From the NCBI RefSeq assembly GCF_041222825.1, contig NZ_CP139482.1:837001-901000 (forward strand): 64,000 bases of DNA, given 5' to 3'. Every line of letters begins with the position of its first letter. Position 1 is the first letter of the stretch. The position numbers were made by a program, and so were the translations under genes. Below the pieces are notes generated by a model. It saw nothing but the letters and a program-made list of their open reading frames with translations. It made no database searches and was not told the origin of the DNA. The DNA is from Candidatus Thalassolituus haligoni. Lineage in GTDB: Bacteria > Pseudomonadota > Gammaproteobacteria > Pseudomonadales > Oceanobacteraceae. Below are positions 38,080-47,888 of this stretch, piece by piece.

Positions 38080-39198
38080 ATGAAAATCAGAATGCTGTCT
38101 CTGACCGTCGCAGCTGCCTCCATGCTGGCGATGGCTGCGCCATCGGTGCAGGCAAAGACCATTCGTGCGGTCAGTGGTTTTGGCCCAGCCCACGTGCTGG
38201 CGACCACGGCTTACCCGAAAATGTCTGAAAAACTGCAGGAATTTACCAACGGCGAGTGGAAAATCCGCGATACCCCATCCGGTCTGCTGTCCATCGGCGA
38301 AATGAACGAAGGTCTGAAAAACGGCGTCGCCGAGATGGGCACCATTATCATGCCGTATTTTGCGGCCGACTATTCCGAAAGCGCTTTGGTGGCAGAGTTG
38401 TCGATTGTGGGTACTGACAATCGCGCTATTTCCTCTGCGGTGACCGAATACATCTCGACCTGTAATGAATGCCTGGCCGAGTTCAAGGCCAATGGCCAGG
38501 TGTATACCGGCAGTGATGCCACCGTAACCTATGAATTGCTGACCACCAAACCGGTGCGCAACAGTGCTGATCTCAAAGGCATGCGTATTCGTACCGCCGG
38601 TTCGGTGTTTACCCGTTTTGTCTCGGATATGGGTGGTGTGGCGGTGCAGATGCCTTCCAGTGAGCTGTTTGAAGGACTGTCTTCGGGTGTCCTGGATGGT
38701 ACTTACAGCTCTACCCCCGACCTGAAAAACTCCCGTCTGTACGACGTCGTCAAGTACGTCACCAATATTCATCAGGGGGTGTTTAACGCCTCGGCCTTCC
38801 CCAATGTTGGTAGCAAGCTATGGAGCAAGATGGATGAAAAAGAGCGTCAGGCGCTGGTGCATGCTGCCCAGTACGCCCAGGTCGCCAGTATCTATGGCTG
38901 GATAAACACTCTGGAAGAAGCCACTCGTGAAGGCAAAAAAGCCGGTATCCAGTTTCTTGAGCCGGATGATTCACTCAAGGCCAAAGCTGCACAGTTCAAG
39001 AAAGATCACCTGGCGACCGTTGCCAAAACCCTGGAAGAACGCGGCGTGAAAAACGCTCAGGCCAAGGTAGATCGTTACATCGCACTGGTTGAAAAGTGGA
39101 GCAAGCTGGTGGCCAGTGTCAGCAGTGAAGACGAGCTGGCCGAGCTGCGTTACCAGGAAATCTGGGCCAAGCGAGATCTGAGCCACTATGGCAACTAA
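38080..39198 (+). CDS. TRAP transporter substrate-binding protein (DctP family)
   Basis: Periplasmic solute receptor of 372 residues with a signal peptide (MKIRMLSLTVAAASMLAMAA, cleavage near VQAK). Conserved substrate strand DLKGMRIRTAGSVFTRF with the ligand-binding arginine, and LFEGLSSGVLDGTYSS. It belongs to a different branch from the receptors at 1092 and 51349. First gene of a complete dctP-dctQ-dctM set inside the acyl-CoA region, so the cargo is probably an organic acid activated by the downstream ligase. Confidence 0.92.
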   Translation: MKIRMLSLTVAAASMLAMAAPSVQAKTIRAVSGFGPAHVLATTAYPKMSEKLQEFTNGEWKIRDTPSGLLSIGEMNEGLKNGVAEMGTIIMPYFAADYSESALVAELSIVGTDNRAISSAVTEYISTCNECLAEFKANGQVYTGSDATVTYELLTTKPVRNSADLKGMRIRTAGSVFTRFVSDMGGVAVQMPSSELFEGLSSGVLDGTYSSTPDLKNSRLYDVVKYVTNIHQGVFNASAFPNVGSKLWSKMDEKERQALVHAAQYAQVASIYGWINTLEEATREGKKAGIQFLEPDDSLKAKAAQFKKDHLATVAKTLEERGVKNAQAKVDRYIALVEKWSKLVASVSSEDELAELRYQEIWAKRDLSHYGN

Positions 39199-39233
39199 CA
39201 CACCGGGTAACTGACTGGCTGAGTGGAAGAGAG

Positions 39234-39785
39234 ATGAAACAACTTGAGAACTGGATTGGCCGACTGACCATCTGGATTGGCTGCACCATCCTGATCCTGA
39301 TGGTGCTGCAGATTGTGATCGATGTGGCCATGCGCTCACTGTTGGGAGCGGGTTTTCTCGCCACTTCAGAGCTGGTCAGCAAGTACTACATGGTGGCGGT
39401 CAGTTTTTTGCCGATCGCTTACGCCGAGATTCGTCGTCGCCATGTCGAGGCCACTATTTTCACCGACAAGCTGCCACCGCGAGCCAAGCTGCTGGTGACT
39501 CTGATGGGTTTTATTCTCTCGCTGCTGGTCTACGCCGTGCTCTGCTGGGGCACGCTGGTGGAGGCCATTGCCAACACCAGCAAGGGATCGTATGTGGAGT
39601 CGGGGGTGGACATGTTTTACACCTGGCCAAGTTACTGGGTTTTACCGGTGTCGTTCGGATTAATGGTGCTGGTACTGCTGTTGCGCGTGATTACCAGCAC
39701 CGTCGAGCTGGTCACCAACCGTATTCAGGATCATGGCCATGACCCTGACATGATGAATGTCACCCTGGCCCAGGTGGAGGAATGA
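39234..39785 (+). CDS. TRAP transporter small permease (DctQ family)
   Basis: 183 residues, four membrane helices; first helix contains LQIVIDVAMRSLLGAG and the second loop has RRRHVEATIF, the usual DctQ pattern. GAGAG-type ribosome-binding sequence precedes the ATG. The stop lies just before the dctM start, indicating coupling. Confidence 0.9.
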   Translation: MKQLENWIGRLTIWIGCTILILMVLQIVIDVAMRSLLGAGFLATSELVSKYYMVAVSFLPIAYAEIRRRHVEATIFTDKLPPRAKLLVTLMGFILSLLVYAVLCWGTLVEAIANTSKGSYVESGVDMFYTWPSYWVLPVSFGLMVLVLLLRVITSTVELVTNRIQDHGHDPDMMNVTLAQVEE

Positions 39786-39787
39786 TC

Positions 39788-41074
39788 ATGGAAATCGAAC
39801 CGGTCACTATCGGTTTTGCCGCCCTGGTTGGCGTGATGGCGCTGATTATGTTGCGCGTCCCCATTGCGGTCAGTCTGATCACCGTCTCTGCGGTTGGCAT
39901 TATGGCCATCGTCGGAGCTGAGTCGGCGGTCAGTATGTTATCGAATATTCCCTACAGCTTTGCTTCCAGCTGGACGCTCAGCTCGGTGCCGATGTTCCTG
40001 CTGATGGGCTATGTCGCCTTTCATACCGGTATGACGCGGGGGCTGTTCAGCGCCGCTCGTGCCTGGCTGGGCTGGATGCCCGGTGGGCTGGCAATTTCCG
40101 CTATTGGTGGTGCCAGCGGCTTTGCGGCGGTGACCGGTTCATCGGTGGCCTGTAGCGCTGCGATTGGCCGGATCGCCATTCCCGAAATGCACCGCATGAA
40201 TTACGACATTCGCACCGCAACCGGCTCGGTTGCAGCCGGCGGCACCATCGGCGCGCTGATTCCACCGAGTATCTTGCTGATTATTTACGGTATTCAGGCG
40301 GAAGAATCCATCAACGACCTGTTTGTCGGTGGTCTGGCGTTGGGGCTGCTGTCGATGCTGTTCTACTTCGCAGTAATCTGGCTGACCTACCTGAGTGCAC
40401 CGGAGCGTTTACCCGGCGTCGAGAGCACGACCTTCAAAGAAAAAATCAGTGCCAGCATGGACATCTGGCCGGTACTGCTGCTGATCATCGTGGTGTTTGG
40501 GGGATTGTTTGGCGGCATCTTTACTGCCACCGAGGCCGGAGCGATTGGTGCCTTTTTCACCATCATTATTGGCCTGAGCCGTAAGGAGCTGAACAAAGAA
40601 CGCTTTATCGACAGCTGTCTCGATACGCTGCTGTCCAGCGGCGCGCTGTTTATGATCGCAATTGGTGCCAGCCTGTTTACCCGCTTGATCGCCCTGACTG
40701 GCCTCTCGTATGAAGTGGCTGACTGGATCGACGGCAACGGCTTCAGTGTGCTGGGTATCCTGTTGGTGATCGTCTTTATCTATCTGGCGTTAGGTATGTT
40801 CCTGGAGCCGATTGGCGCGATGTTGCTGACCTTGCCGCTGTTCCTGCCACTGGTGGTTGAACACGGTATCGACAAGGTCTGGTTCGGGCTGCTGGTGGCC
40901 AAGTTGCTGGAGATCGGCATGATCACCCCACCGGTGGGGCTGAACGTGTTCGTGATTCACTCGGTGGCGAAAGACTACGCCTCGCTGGAAAAAATCTTTG
41001 CCGGGGTATTGCCCTTTATTCTTGCCGACCTGGTGCTGGTGGTGGTGATGCTTATTTACCAAAACTACATGTAA
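39788..41074 (+). CDS. TRAP transporter large permease (DctM family)
   Basis: 428 residues, about 12 helices. Motifs SSVPMFLLMGYVAFHTGM, AVTGSSVACSAAIGRIAIPEM, AAGGTIGALIPPSILLIIYG, GGIFTATEAGAIGAF and ITPPVGLNVFVIHS. ATG 39788 is preferred to ATG 39782 because the GGAGG site (39775-39779) is then properly spaced. A GC-rich hairpin at 41090-41110 follows before the fatty-acid oxidation genes. Confidence 0.93.
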   Translation: MEIEPVTIGFAALVGVMALIMLRVPIAVSLITVSAVGIMAIVGAESAVSMLSNIPYSFASSWTLSSVPMFLLMGYVAFHTGMTRGLFSAARAWLGWMPGGLAISAIGGASGFAAVTGSSVACSAAIGRIAIPEMHRMNYDIRTATGSVAAGGTIGALIPPSILLIIYGIQAEESINDLFVGGLALGLLSMLFYFAVIWLTYLSAPERLPGVESTTFKEKISASMDIWPVLLLIIVVFGGLFGGIFTATEAGAIGAFFTIIIGLSRKELNKERFIDSCLDTLLSSGALFMIAIGASLFTRLIALTGLSYEVADWIDGNGFSVLGILLVIVFIYLALGMFLEPIGAMLLTLPLFLPLVVEHGIDKVWFGLLVAKLLEIGMITPPVGLNVFVIHSVAKDYASLEKIFAGVLPFILADLVLVVVMLIYQNYM

Positions 41075-41089
41075 CCGTCTGAATCAATG

Positions 41090-41110
41090 CCCCGCTGTGT
41101 GCTGGCGGGG
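41090..41110 (+). terminator. Hairpin after the second dctM
   Basis: Arms CCCCGC and GCGGGG around a nine-base loop, 16 bases after the dctM stop; no T-run follows, so partial termination is the most that can be claimed. Confidence 0.4.
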
Positions 41111-41146
41111 GTCTGACTTACCCCATTTTGTTTGGAGAACCACCTT

Positions 41147-43336
41147 ATGAACGTGGAGAGCTTCGTTCGCCTTGAGGAAATGGAAAACGGCCTGTATCAG
41201 CTGGTTCTGGACGCTGCCGATGCCCGTATGAATATCCTCAGCAAGGCCGCCATTGCCAGCCTGGAGCAGGCGATTGCGCAGTTGCCGCTGGCATCGATCA
41301 AAGGACTGCTGATCACCAGTGCCAAGGACAGCTTTGTTGCCGGTGCCGACATTACCGAATTCTGTGACAGCTTTGCCCAGAGCGCCGATACCATCTTCGA
41401 CTACAGCATGAAGGTGCACCGGTTGTTTAATCGGATTGAAGATCTGCCCTTTCCGACCGTAGCCGCTGTTCGGGGTGAAGCCCTGGGTGGTGGTATGGAA
41501 CTGGCGCTCTGTGCCGACTACCGGGTGGTGACCGAGCAAGCGCGCCTGGGGTTGCCGGAAGTGAATCTGGGCATTATGCCGGGTTGGGGTGGCAGCGTGC
41601 GTCTGCCGCGACTGATCGGGGTGGATAATGCCCTGACCTGGATGACTCAGGGGCGGCCGATGAAAGCCGCTGACGCCTTGCGGGCAGGGGTTGCGGATGC
41701 GGTGGTCGCCGACGACAAACTCGCCGCTGCCGCCTTGAAAGTCTTGCAACAGGCGGTAGATGGTCGCCTCAAATATCTGCCCCGCCGTGGTCTGAAGACC
41801 CGCGCCATGACCCTGAATGAACTGGAACTGGCGATGGCCTGTGACACCGCCGAAGGCATGGTGTCGATGTTCAGCAGTGATCATTATCCGGCCGCACGTA
41901 CCATTGTGCAGTCGGTGCGCGCCAGTGTGCGGATGAACCGTGAAACTGCCGGTGCACACGAAAGCCGCGACTTTATTCAGCTGGCCAATACGGCCGTATC
42001 CCGCAGTCTGGTGAACCTGTTCCTCAGCGATCAGGCCCTCAAACGTAAAAATCGCCAGTATGCCAACACTGGCCAACCGGTCGCCCAGGCGGCGGTATTG
42101 GGTGCAGGCATTATGGGAGGTGGAGTGGCTTATCAGAGCGCCTCCACCGGCACCCCGATCTTGATGAAAGACATTACCAGCCAAGCGCTGGAGGCCGGTA
42201 CGGCCGAAGCCAACCGGCTGATGCTGGGCCAACTCAAACGCAAGAAAATGCAACCGCAACAGGCGCTGGCCACCAGCCAGCGTATTCAGCCAACGCTGGA
42301 CTACAAGGGCTTTGACCATGCTGATCTGGTGGTCGAGGCAGTGGTGGAAAACCCTAATATCAAACGGGCAGTGTTGGCCGAAGTGGAACAACAGGTTGGC
42401 CGTGACTGCGTGCTGGCCACCAATACCTCGACCTTGACCGTCAAGGAACTGGTGGGTGAGTTGCAGCGGCCGGAAAACTTTTGCGGTATGCACTTCTTTA
42501 ATCCGGTACATCGTATGCCGCTGGTGGAAATTATTCGTGGTGAGCAAACCTCGGATGCCGCCGTCAGCCGGGCGGTGTCGTATGCGCTGGCAATGAAGAA
42601 AGTCCCGATCGTGGTGAATGACTGCCCCGGATTCCTGGTCAACCGGGTATTACTGCCCTACGTACACGCCTTCGCCCGGTTGGTAATAGATGGTGTGGAT
42701 TTCGAACGTATCGACCAGGTGATGGAACGTTTTGGCTGGCCGATGGGCCCGGCCACGCTGGCCGACATCGTCGGTATGGATACCGGTCATCATGCTGAAG
42801 GACTGATTGCCGCTGCCTACCCGGATCGTTATCTGACCGGCGTCAAAACCCCGACCGATGCCCTGTTTGCTGCGGGCCGTCTGGGACAAAAAAGTGGTGC
42901 CGGTTACTACCGCTATGAAGCCGACAAGCGCGGCAAACTGAAGAAATCCTCCGATCCGGCGGCGCACGACGTTATCCAGTCGGTCGTCAGTGGTTCGCTG
43001 CTGCTGACGGACGACGACATTGTTCAGCGCATGATGATTCCGCTCTGTCTGGAAGCGATGCGCTGTCTGGAAGAAGGTATTGCCGATGCGGTTGCGGATA
43101 TCGACGTGGCGTTGATCAACGGCGTGGGTTTCCCCCGTTATCTTGGTGGAGCGTTTGGCTACATGGACAGCGTAGGGCTGCAAGACTTTGTCAGCCAGTG
43201 CGACCACTACAGCGATCTCGGCATGGCCTACCAGCCAACGGCGCGCCTGCGTGATATGGCCGCCGCTGGCCAGTGTTTTTACGCCACAGAATCAGCCACT
43301 TCATCCGTCACTTCAGCATCCGCTAACCGGGTTTGA
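41147..43336 (+). CDS. Bifunctional enoyl-CoA hydratase / 3-hydroxyacyl-CoA dehydrogenase (FadB/FadJ-like)
   Basis: 729 residues from ATG 41147 (TGGAGA upstream; an in-frame TTG at 41132 is less likely). N-terminal crotonase domain: [10 protein letters not shown] oxyanion loop, [18 protein letters not shown] and [14 protein letters not shown] with the catalytic glutamates. Central Rossmann: [30 protein letters not shown] and [17 protein letters not shown]-terminal 3[19 protein letters not shown]. Forms an alpha-beta type pair with the thiolase 10 bases downstream. It performs two middle steps of beta-oxidation. Confidence 0.93.
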   Translation: MNVESFVRLEEMENGLYQLVLDAADARMNILSKAAIASLEQAIAQLPLASIKGLLITSAKDSFVAGADITEFCDSFAQSADTIFDYSMKVHRLFNRIEDLPFPTVAAVRGEALGGGMELALCADYRVVTEQARLGLPEVNLGIMPGWGGSVRLPRLIGVDNALTWMTQGRPMKAADALRAGVADAVVADDKLAAAALKVLQQAVDGRLKYLPRRGLKTRAMTLNELELAMACDTAEGMVSMFSSDHYPAARTIVQSVRASVRMNRETAGAHESRDFIQLANTAVSRSLVNLFLSDQALKRKNRQYANTGQPVAQAAVLGAGIMGGGVAYQSASTGTPILMKDITSQALEAGTAEANRLMLGQLKRKKMQPQQALATSQRIQPTLDYKGFDHADLVVEAVVENPNIKRAVLAEVEQQVGRDCVLATNTSTLTVKELVGELQRPENFCGMHFFNPVHRMPLVEIIRGEQTSDAAVSRAVSYALAMKKVPIVVNDCPGFLVNRVLLPYVHAFARLVIDGVDFERIDQVMERFGWPMGPATLADIVGMDTGHHAEGLIAAAYPDRYLTGVKTPTDALFAAGRLGQKSGAGYYRYEADKRGKLKKSSDPAAHDVIQSVVSGSLLLTDDDIVQRMMIPLCLEAMRCLEEGIADAVADIDVALINGVGFPRYLGGAFGYMDSVGLQDFVSQCDHYSDLGMAYQPTARLRDMAAAGQCFYATESATSSVTSASANRV

Positions 43337-43346
43337 GGAATCAGTC

Positions 43347-44525
43347 ATGAATTTCAAAGACAACGACGTCGTCATTATTGATGCAGCCCGTACTGCGATG
43401 GGTCGTTCACGAGGCGGCGTATTCCGCCATGTACGGGCCGATAGCTTGTCCGCACGTCTGGTCGAAGGGCTGCTGGCACGTAACCCGAACTTTAACCCCG
43501 AACGAGTCGAAGATCTGATCTGGGGCTGTGTTAACCAGACATTGGAGCAGGGGCTGAACATCGCCAAAGGTGTGGCGATTCTGGCTGATTTGCCTACCGG
43601 CATTGCGGCACAAACCGTTAACCGCCTGTGTGGTTCGTCGATGGCCGGTTTGCACACCGCCGCCGCGTCCATTAGCGCCGGTCTGGGGGACACTTTCATC
43701 GTCGGTGGTGTCGAGCACATTGGCCATATCGCCATGACCCACGGCATCGACATTAACCCGGAGTTGAGCCGTTCGATCTCCAGTCACTCGATGAACATGG
43801 GTCTGACTGCCGAAGCCCTGGGTCGCAAACATAGTGTTAGCCGCCAGATGCAGGACGCCTTTGGCTACCGATCACAACAGCGTGCTCACCAAGCCACGAT
43901 TGAAGGCCGCTTCGCCAACGAATTGATGGCCATTGACGGTCACGACGCCGACGGTGTGTTGATCGCGGTAACGGAAGACGAAGTGATTCGTGCCGACGTG
44001 TCGCTGGAGGGACTGTCGACCTTGCCGCCGGTGTTTATTCCACAAACCGGCACCATTACCGCAGGTACGGCGTCGGCCATGGCGGATGGCGCATCCGCCA
44101 TGCTGGTGATGTCGGGCAAGGCCGCCCGTGAAGCGGGGTTGCAGCCCATGGCCAGAATCGTCTCGATGGCCGTCGCCGGGTGTGAAGCCGCAATCATGGG
44201 TTATGGCCCGGTGCCTGCCACCCACAAGGCGCTCAAGCGTGCCGGTCTGACCATGCAGGACATGCAAACCGTGGAATTAAACGAAGCCTTCGCGGCGCAG
44301 GCGATTCCGGTGCTGCAGGATCTGGATCTGCTGGAGGTGGTGGACGACAAGGTCAACCTCAACGGGGGAGCCATTGCTCTCGGACATCCGTTCGGTTGCT
44401 CGGGAACACGCATCTCCACCACGCTGCTGAACGTGATGCAACAGCAAGACACCACGCTGGGCCTGGCCACCATGTGTATCGGCATGGGACAGGGAATCAG
44501 CACCATCTTTGAGCGTCTGGACTGA
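43347..44525 (+). CDS. Acetyl-CoA acyltransferase (FadA-like thiolase)
   Basis: 392 residues from ATG 43347 (GAGGAATCAGTC upstream). Acyl-accepting Cys in [14 protein letters not shown], then NMGLTAEAL, catalytic His in [16 protein letters not shown] and the second Cys in [15 protein letters not shown]. Cleaves 3-ketoacyl-CoA to acetyl-CoA and a shortened acyl-CoA; probable partner of the FadB-like protein upstream. The next gene, an acyl-CoA ligase, begins 10 bases after. Confidence 0.95.
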   Translation: MNFKDNDVVIIDAARTAMGRSRGGVFRHVRADSLSARLVEGLLARNPNFNPERVEDLIWGCVNQTLEQGLNIAKGVAILADLPTGIAAQTVNRLCGSSMAGLHTAAASISAGLGDTFIVGGVEHIGHIAMTHGIDINPELSRSISSHSMNMGLTAEALGRKHSVSRQMQDAFGYRSQQRAHQATIEGRFANELMAIDGHDADGVLIAVTEDEVIRADVSLEGLSTLPPVFIPQTGTITAGTASAMADGASAMLVMSGKAAREAGLQPMARIVSMAVAGCEAAIMGYGPVPATHKALKRAGLTMQDMQTVELNEAFAAQAIPVLQDLDLLEVVDDKVNLNGGAIALGHPFGCSGTRISTTLLNVMQQQDTTLGLATMCIGMGQGISTIFERLD

Positions 44526-44535
44526 GGAGCGGGCT

Positions 44536-46209
44536 ATGTATCAGAAGAACTTTTCCGTCTGGCCACCGGGCCAGCCCGAAGACCTGGAACTGCCAGAAAC
44601 CACGGTTTACCAGAATTTTGAACACTCGGTGGCCGAGTGTGCCGACAAGCCAGCGCTGGTGTTTTATGAAACCTGTATCGGCTATCAGGAGATGCACAAC
44701 GATGTGTGTCGCCTGGCTGCCTGGATGGCCACGAGCGCCGGTGTCTGCAAGGGTGATCGGGTGGGTATCTTTTCGCAAAACAGCCCGCAGTATGTGATCG
44801 CTTACTACGCTGCTCTGCGCCTTGGCGCAGTCGTGGTGCCAATGAACCCGATGTATGTTGAAGACGAACTGGCGTACTTGCTGGACAACAGTGGGGCGAC
44901 CTTGCTGTTTGCTGCGCTGGAGCTTCATCACGCGTTTGTCGGGGTGATGGATCGCCGTGATATCCAGGTGGTCGGGATTGAATACAAGGATTATCTGCGT
45001 ACTGCTACTGACCTGCCGATTCCGGCGGCTATTCGTCAGCAGGATTGCCCACCAGATCTCGACCAGCACCCGCATTTTATCCGCTGGCAGCAGGCCATGT
45101 CGTGCACTGCGGAGGTTGCCATGGCCGAGCTGGTGATGGATGACCTGGTGATGCTGCCTTATACCTCCGGCTCCACCGGTAACCCGAAAGGCTGCATGCA
45201 CAACAATATCAATGTGCAACACGCCTTGCGCGGCGTGTATGACTGGTTCGGTATTGGTCGCGAGGATGTGATTCTGGCGGTTGCGCCGATGTTCCATGTC
45301 GTTGGCTTGCAGGCAGGCATGAACACCGCGATGGCACGGGGTAGCACGCTGATTATTCTGCCGCGCTGGGATCGTGAGGTCGCCGCCCATGCCATTCACA
45401 ATTTTCATGTCACCGTCTGGCCAGCGGTGCCGACCATGGCCATAGACCTGATTAATATGCCGGGCTTTGAGTTGTGCGATGTGTCGTCATTACGGGTGAT
45501 GTTTGGCGGCGGCTCCAGCATGCCGGAGGCCGTTGCGGCCAAATTGTACCAACTCTGTGGCGTTACCTTCCTGGAAGGTTACGGCATGACCGAAACCTGC
45601 TGTCCGGGAACGGCTAATCCGCCCCAGGCCCCGAAAGCCGGTTGTGCCGGTATTCCGGTGTTTAATACCCACTGCCGTATTGTTGATCACGATAGCCTGG
45701 CCGATATGCCGGAAGGCGACGTCGGCGAGGTATTGATTGCCGGGCCACAGGTGATGGTGGGTTACTGGCAGGATGAAACAGCCAATAACGACTCTTTTAT
45801 CGAACTGGATGGCCAGCGTTATTTACGTACCGGTGATCTGGGTTATGTTGATGAATCTGGGTATCTGTTTATCGTGGATCGTATTAAACGGATGATTAAC
45901 GCCTCAGGTTTTAAAGTGTGGCCAAATCAGGTGGAAGCGGTATTGTATCGCCATCCTGCCATCAAGGAAGTCTGTGTTATTGCTCAAAAAGATCCGAAAC
46001 GGGGTGAAACCGTCAAGGCACTGGTTGTAGTGGCTGACGAATACCCGGATATTCAGGCCGCTGATATTATCGAATGGAGTCGTGAGCATATGGCTGCCTA
46101 TAAAATTCCCCGTTTAATACGGTTTGTGGATACATTGCCAAAATCTGGCAGTGGTAAGGTCTTATGGCGCGAAATTCAGGAGGAGGAAAAACGCATTATC
46201 CAGATATAA
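44536..46209 (+). CDS. AMP-dependent acyl-CoA ligase
   Basis: 557 residues; activates a carboxylic acid to acyl-CoA with ATP. P-loop LPYTSGSTGNPKGCMHNN, A4-A5 region LEGYGMTETCCPGT, hinge RTGDLGYVDESGYLFIVDR, and the adenylation Lys in LPKSGSGKVLWRE. ATG 44536 is preceded by GAGGAG. Chain-length or aromatic preference is not obvious; long-chain FadD-like and medium-chain ligases both fit. With the TRAP transporter and fadBA-like genes it would import, activate and oxidise an acid. Confidence 0.9.
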   Translation: MYQKNFSVWPPGQPEDLELPETTVYQNFEHSVAECADKPALVFYETCIGYQEMHNDVCRLAAWMATSAGVCKGDRVGIFSQNSPQYVIAYYAALRLGAVVVPMNPMYVEDELAYLLDNSGATLLFAALELHHAFVGVMDRRDIQVVGIEYKDYLRTATDLPIPAAIRQQDCPPDLDQHPHFIRWQQAMSCTAEVAMAELVMDDLVMLPYTSGSTGNPKGCMHNNINVQHALRGVYDWFGIGREDVILAVAPMFHVVGLQAGMNTAMARGSTLIILPRWDREVAAHAIHNFHVTVWPAVPTMAIDLINMPGFELCDVSSLRVMFGGGSSMPEAVAAKLYQLCGVTFLEGYGMTETCCPGTANPPQAPKAGCAGIPVFNTHCRIVDHDSLADMPEGDVGEVLIAGPQVMVGYWQDETANNDSFIELDGQRYLRTGDLGYVDESGYLFIVDRIKRMINASGFKVWPNQVEAVLYRHPAIKEVCVIAQKDPKRGETVKALVVVADEYPDIQAADIIEWSREHMAAYKIPRLIRFVDTLPKSGSGKVLWREIQEEEKRIIQI

Positions 46210-46583
46210 CAGTGACAGAGTGTTAATAAACTGGCTGCAGGGCACATCTATAAAATACTGCGCTCGAAATAACAGCGTTAAAAATCGACTCAAAATGCTC
46301 ATTTATCAATAATGAGCTGCGCTTTTTCGTCGATTTTTGCCTTGTTCTTTTATCGCTCGCTACATTTTTAGATACACCCTGAAGGTCAAGTCATCGGATG
46401 AGTCAAGATTACGAGCATATATAGCCCGCAATGGATCGGCTTATCTATTGGCGATGAAACGGATCATTTTATAACGATAGATTTTCTGTCGGGGATTCGT
46501 TTGCTTGTTCGATATATATCGAAAGGCGCTGCCTTTCATGATGATGAATATTTAATCAAGATAATAATAAATGAGGATTGTTC
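46210..46583 (+). other. Long gap before the porin with nested inverted repeats
   Basis: 374 bases without a gene. Outer arms AAAAATCGAC (46280-46289) / GTCGATTTTT (46329-46338) enclose inner arms GCTCATT (46297-46303) / AATGAGC (46311-46317). It probably ends transcription of the ligase operon and may be a dispersed repeat; the rest is likely the porin promoter and leader. Confidence 0.5.
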
Positions 46584-47603
46584 ATGAAACTGAATCGTAA
46601 AGTGATGGTGTTGTCCATGGCGCTGCTGGCCGGTGTTGGTGCTACTGCTGTGCAGGCGGAAGGTGATATTCATAAAGGGCCGAATTTTTCCGGCAAACTG
46701 AATGCCGGTATTTTGCAGGCAGGCTCTCGTGACTACGATGTCTGGGCATTCAAGGCCGATCTGGGTGTGGATGGCATGTACATTACCGAAAGTGGCGTGA
46801 AGCTGAAGTATCAATTTGTTGCCGACTTTGCCGGTGAGCTGAACGGTGTAGACAGCGGCGGTGAAACCTGGACTTCTGGTGAATCTTCCGACCTGGATAA
46901 CGGCAATTCTGAAGGCGACGTTGACGTTCATACCGCGCGGATTTTTGTGATTACCGATTATGGTCTGTTCCTGGTAGCTCCTCGTACTATTTCCGGTCAG
47001 TGGGCCCAGCTGTACGGTAATGTCGACAAGTTTGAATATAACCGCATGCACGGCAAAACCGGGCCAAGTGCTATTTTTGCGCAAATCGAACAGGCAAACG
47101 ATGTCGTCGCCTATATCACACCTGAATTTGCTGGTGGCGTCCGCTTTATTGCCGCCGCATTAACCATTGACGATTACAATAAAGAAGACCTTGATGCACT
47201 GGTGTGGCGTTTTGTGTATAACAACAAAAAAGGGTTTAATGCCGGTTTGGGTAATGTCATGGTCAGTGACAAGCTGGTGCCGGAAACCTATAACCGTACC
47301 GCAGCGACTATTGGTTATGACTTTGGTTCGTTTTCTCTGGGGGGTACCTATGAAATGAACGATAAACACCCCTCCGGTGATTTTGACTCCTATGCGGTAG
47401 TGGCAGAAACCAGCCTTTCCCAACGGGTTTCGGCGAGCCTGGGTTATGCCAATAAAAATCATGACAACGACGCCCTGGATAACAGCGGTGTTATGGCCAA
47501 GGTGAAATACCAGACGGGTGACAAATCCTACCTGTATGTGGAAGGTGCTCAGTACGATCATTCGGTTAATAACTTTTTGGCAGGTATTAGTGTGAGCTTC
47601 TGA
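46584..47603 (+). CDS. Outer-membrane porin
   Basis: 339-residue beta-barrel protein: signal peptide MKLNRKVMVLSMALLAGVGATAVQA (cut here to its features: basic start, hydrophobic core, VQA cleavage), many alternating strands rich in aromatic residues, and the C-terminal phenylalanine in FLAGISVSF needed for barrel assembly. Loop L3-like segment follows FLVAPRTISGQWAQLYG. GAGGA lies upstream of ATG 46584. Resembles Gram-negative porin_4 proteins; selectivity unknown. Strong terminator at 47758-47783. Confidence 0.85.
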   Translation: MKLNRKVMVLSMALLAGVGATAVQAEGDIHKGPNFSGKLNAGILQAGSRDYDVWAFKADLGVDGMYITESGVKLKYQFVADFAGELNGVDSGGETWTSGESSDLDNGNSEGDVDVHTARIFVITDYGLFLVAPRTISGQWAQLYGNVDKFEYNRMHGKTGPSAIFAQIEQANDVVAYITPEFAGGVRFIAAALTIDDYNKEDLDALVWRFVYNNKKGFNAGLGNVMVSDKLVPETYNRTAATIGYDFGSFSLGGTYEMNDKHPSGDFDSYAVVAETSLSQRVSASLGYANKNHDNDALDNSGVMAKVKYQTGDKSYLYVEGAQYDHSVNNFLAGISVSF

Positions 47604-47757
47604 TTGATCCTGGAAACGCCGCTCAGGTTAATGCTTCAATGTGCATGATGAATATTAATTCATTAACCTTGTTGCTGCGTTGCTGCGAATTACCATCGCT
47701 CTCCTTCGTTTGACTCGCGAAAGATGGTTCAGATACAGCCGCTAATATAATGGCCAT

Positions 47758-47783
47758 GCCCGGAAACTTTCCGGGCTTTTTTT
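47758..47783 (+). terminator. Intrinsic terminator after the porin
   Basis: GCCCGGAAA/TTTCCGGGC stem with a seven-T run immediately after; textbook rho-independent terminator. Confidence 0.85.
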
Positions 47784-47888
47784 GAGGCTGTGTCCAGTCA
47801 TGATCACGACGAAATTGGCCGATATGGGTAACGCTAATATCGCTATATTATACCCTTAAATTTGCTCGCTCATTGACAGGAAATAATA

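Noticed and set aside
41084..42547. Open frame of 487 codons on the minus strand
   Set aside because: It lies entirely antisense to the FadB-like gene, has no family resemblance and reflects codon bias of the real gene.
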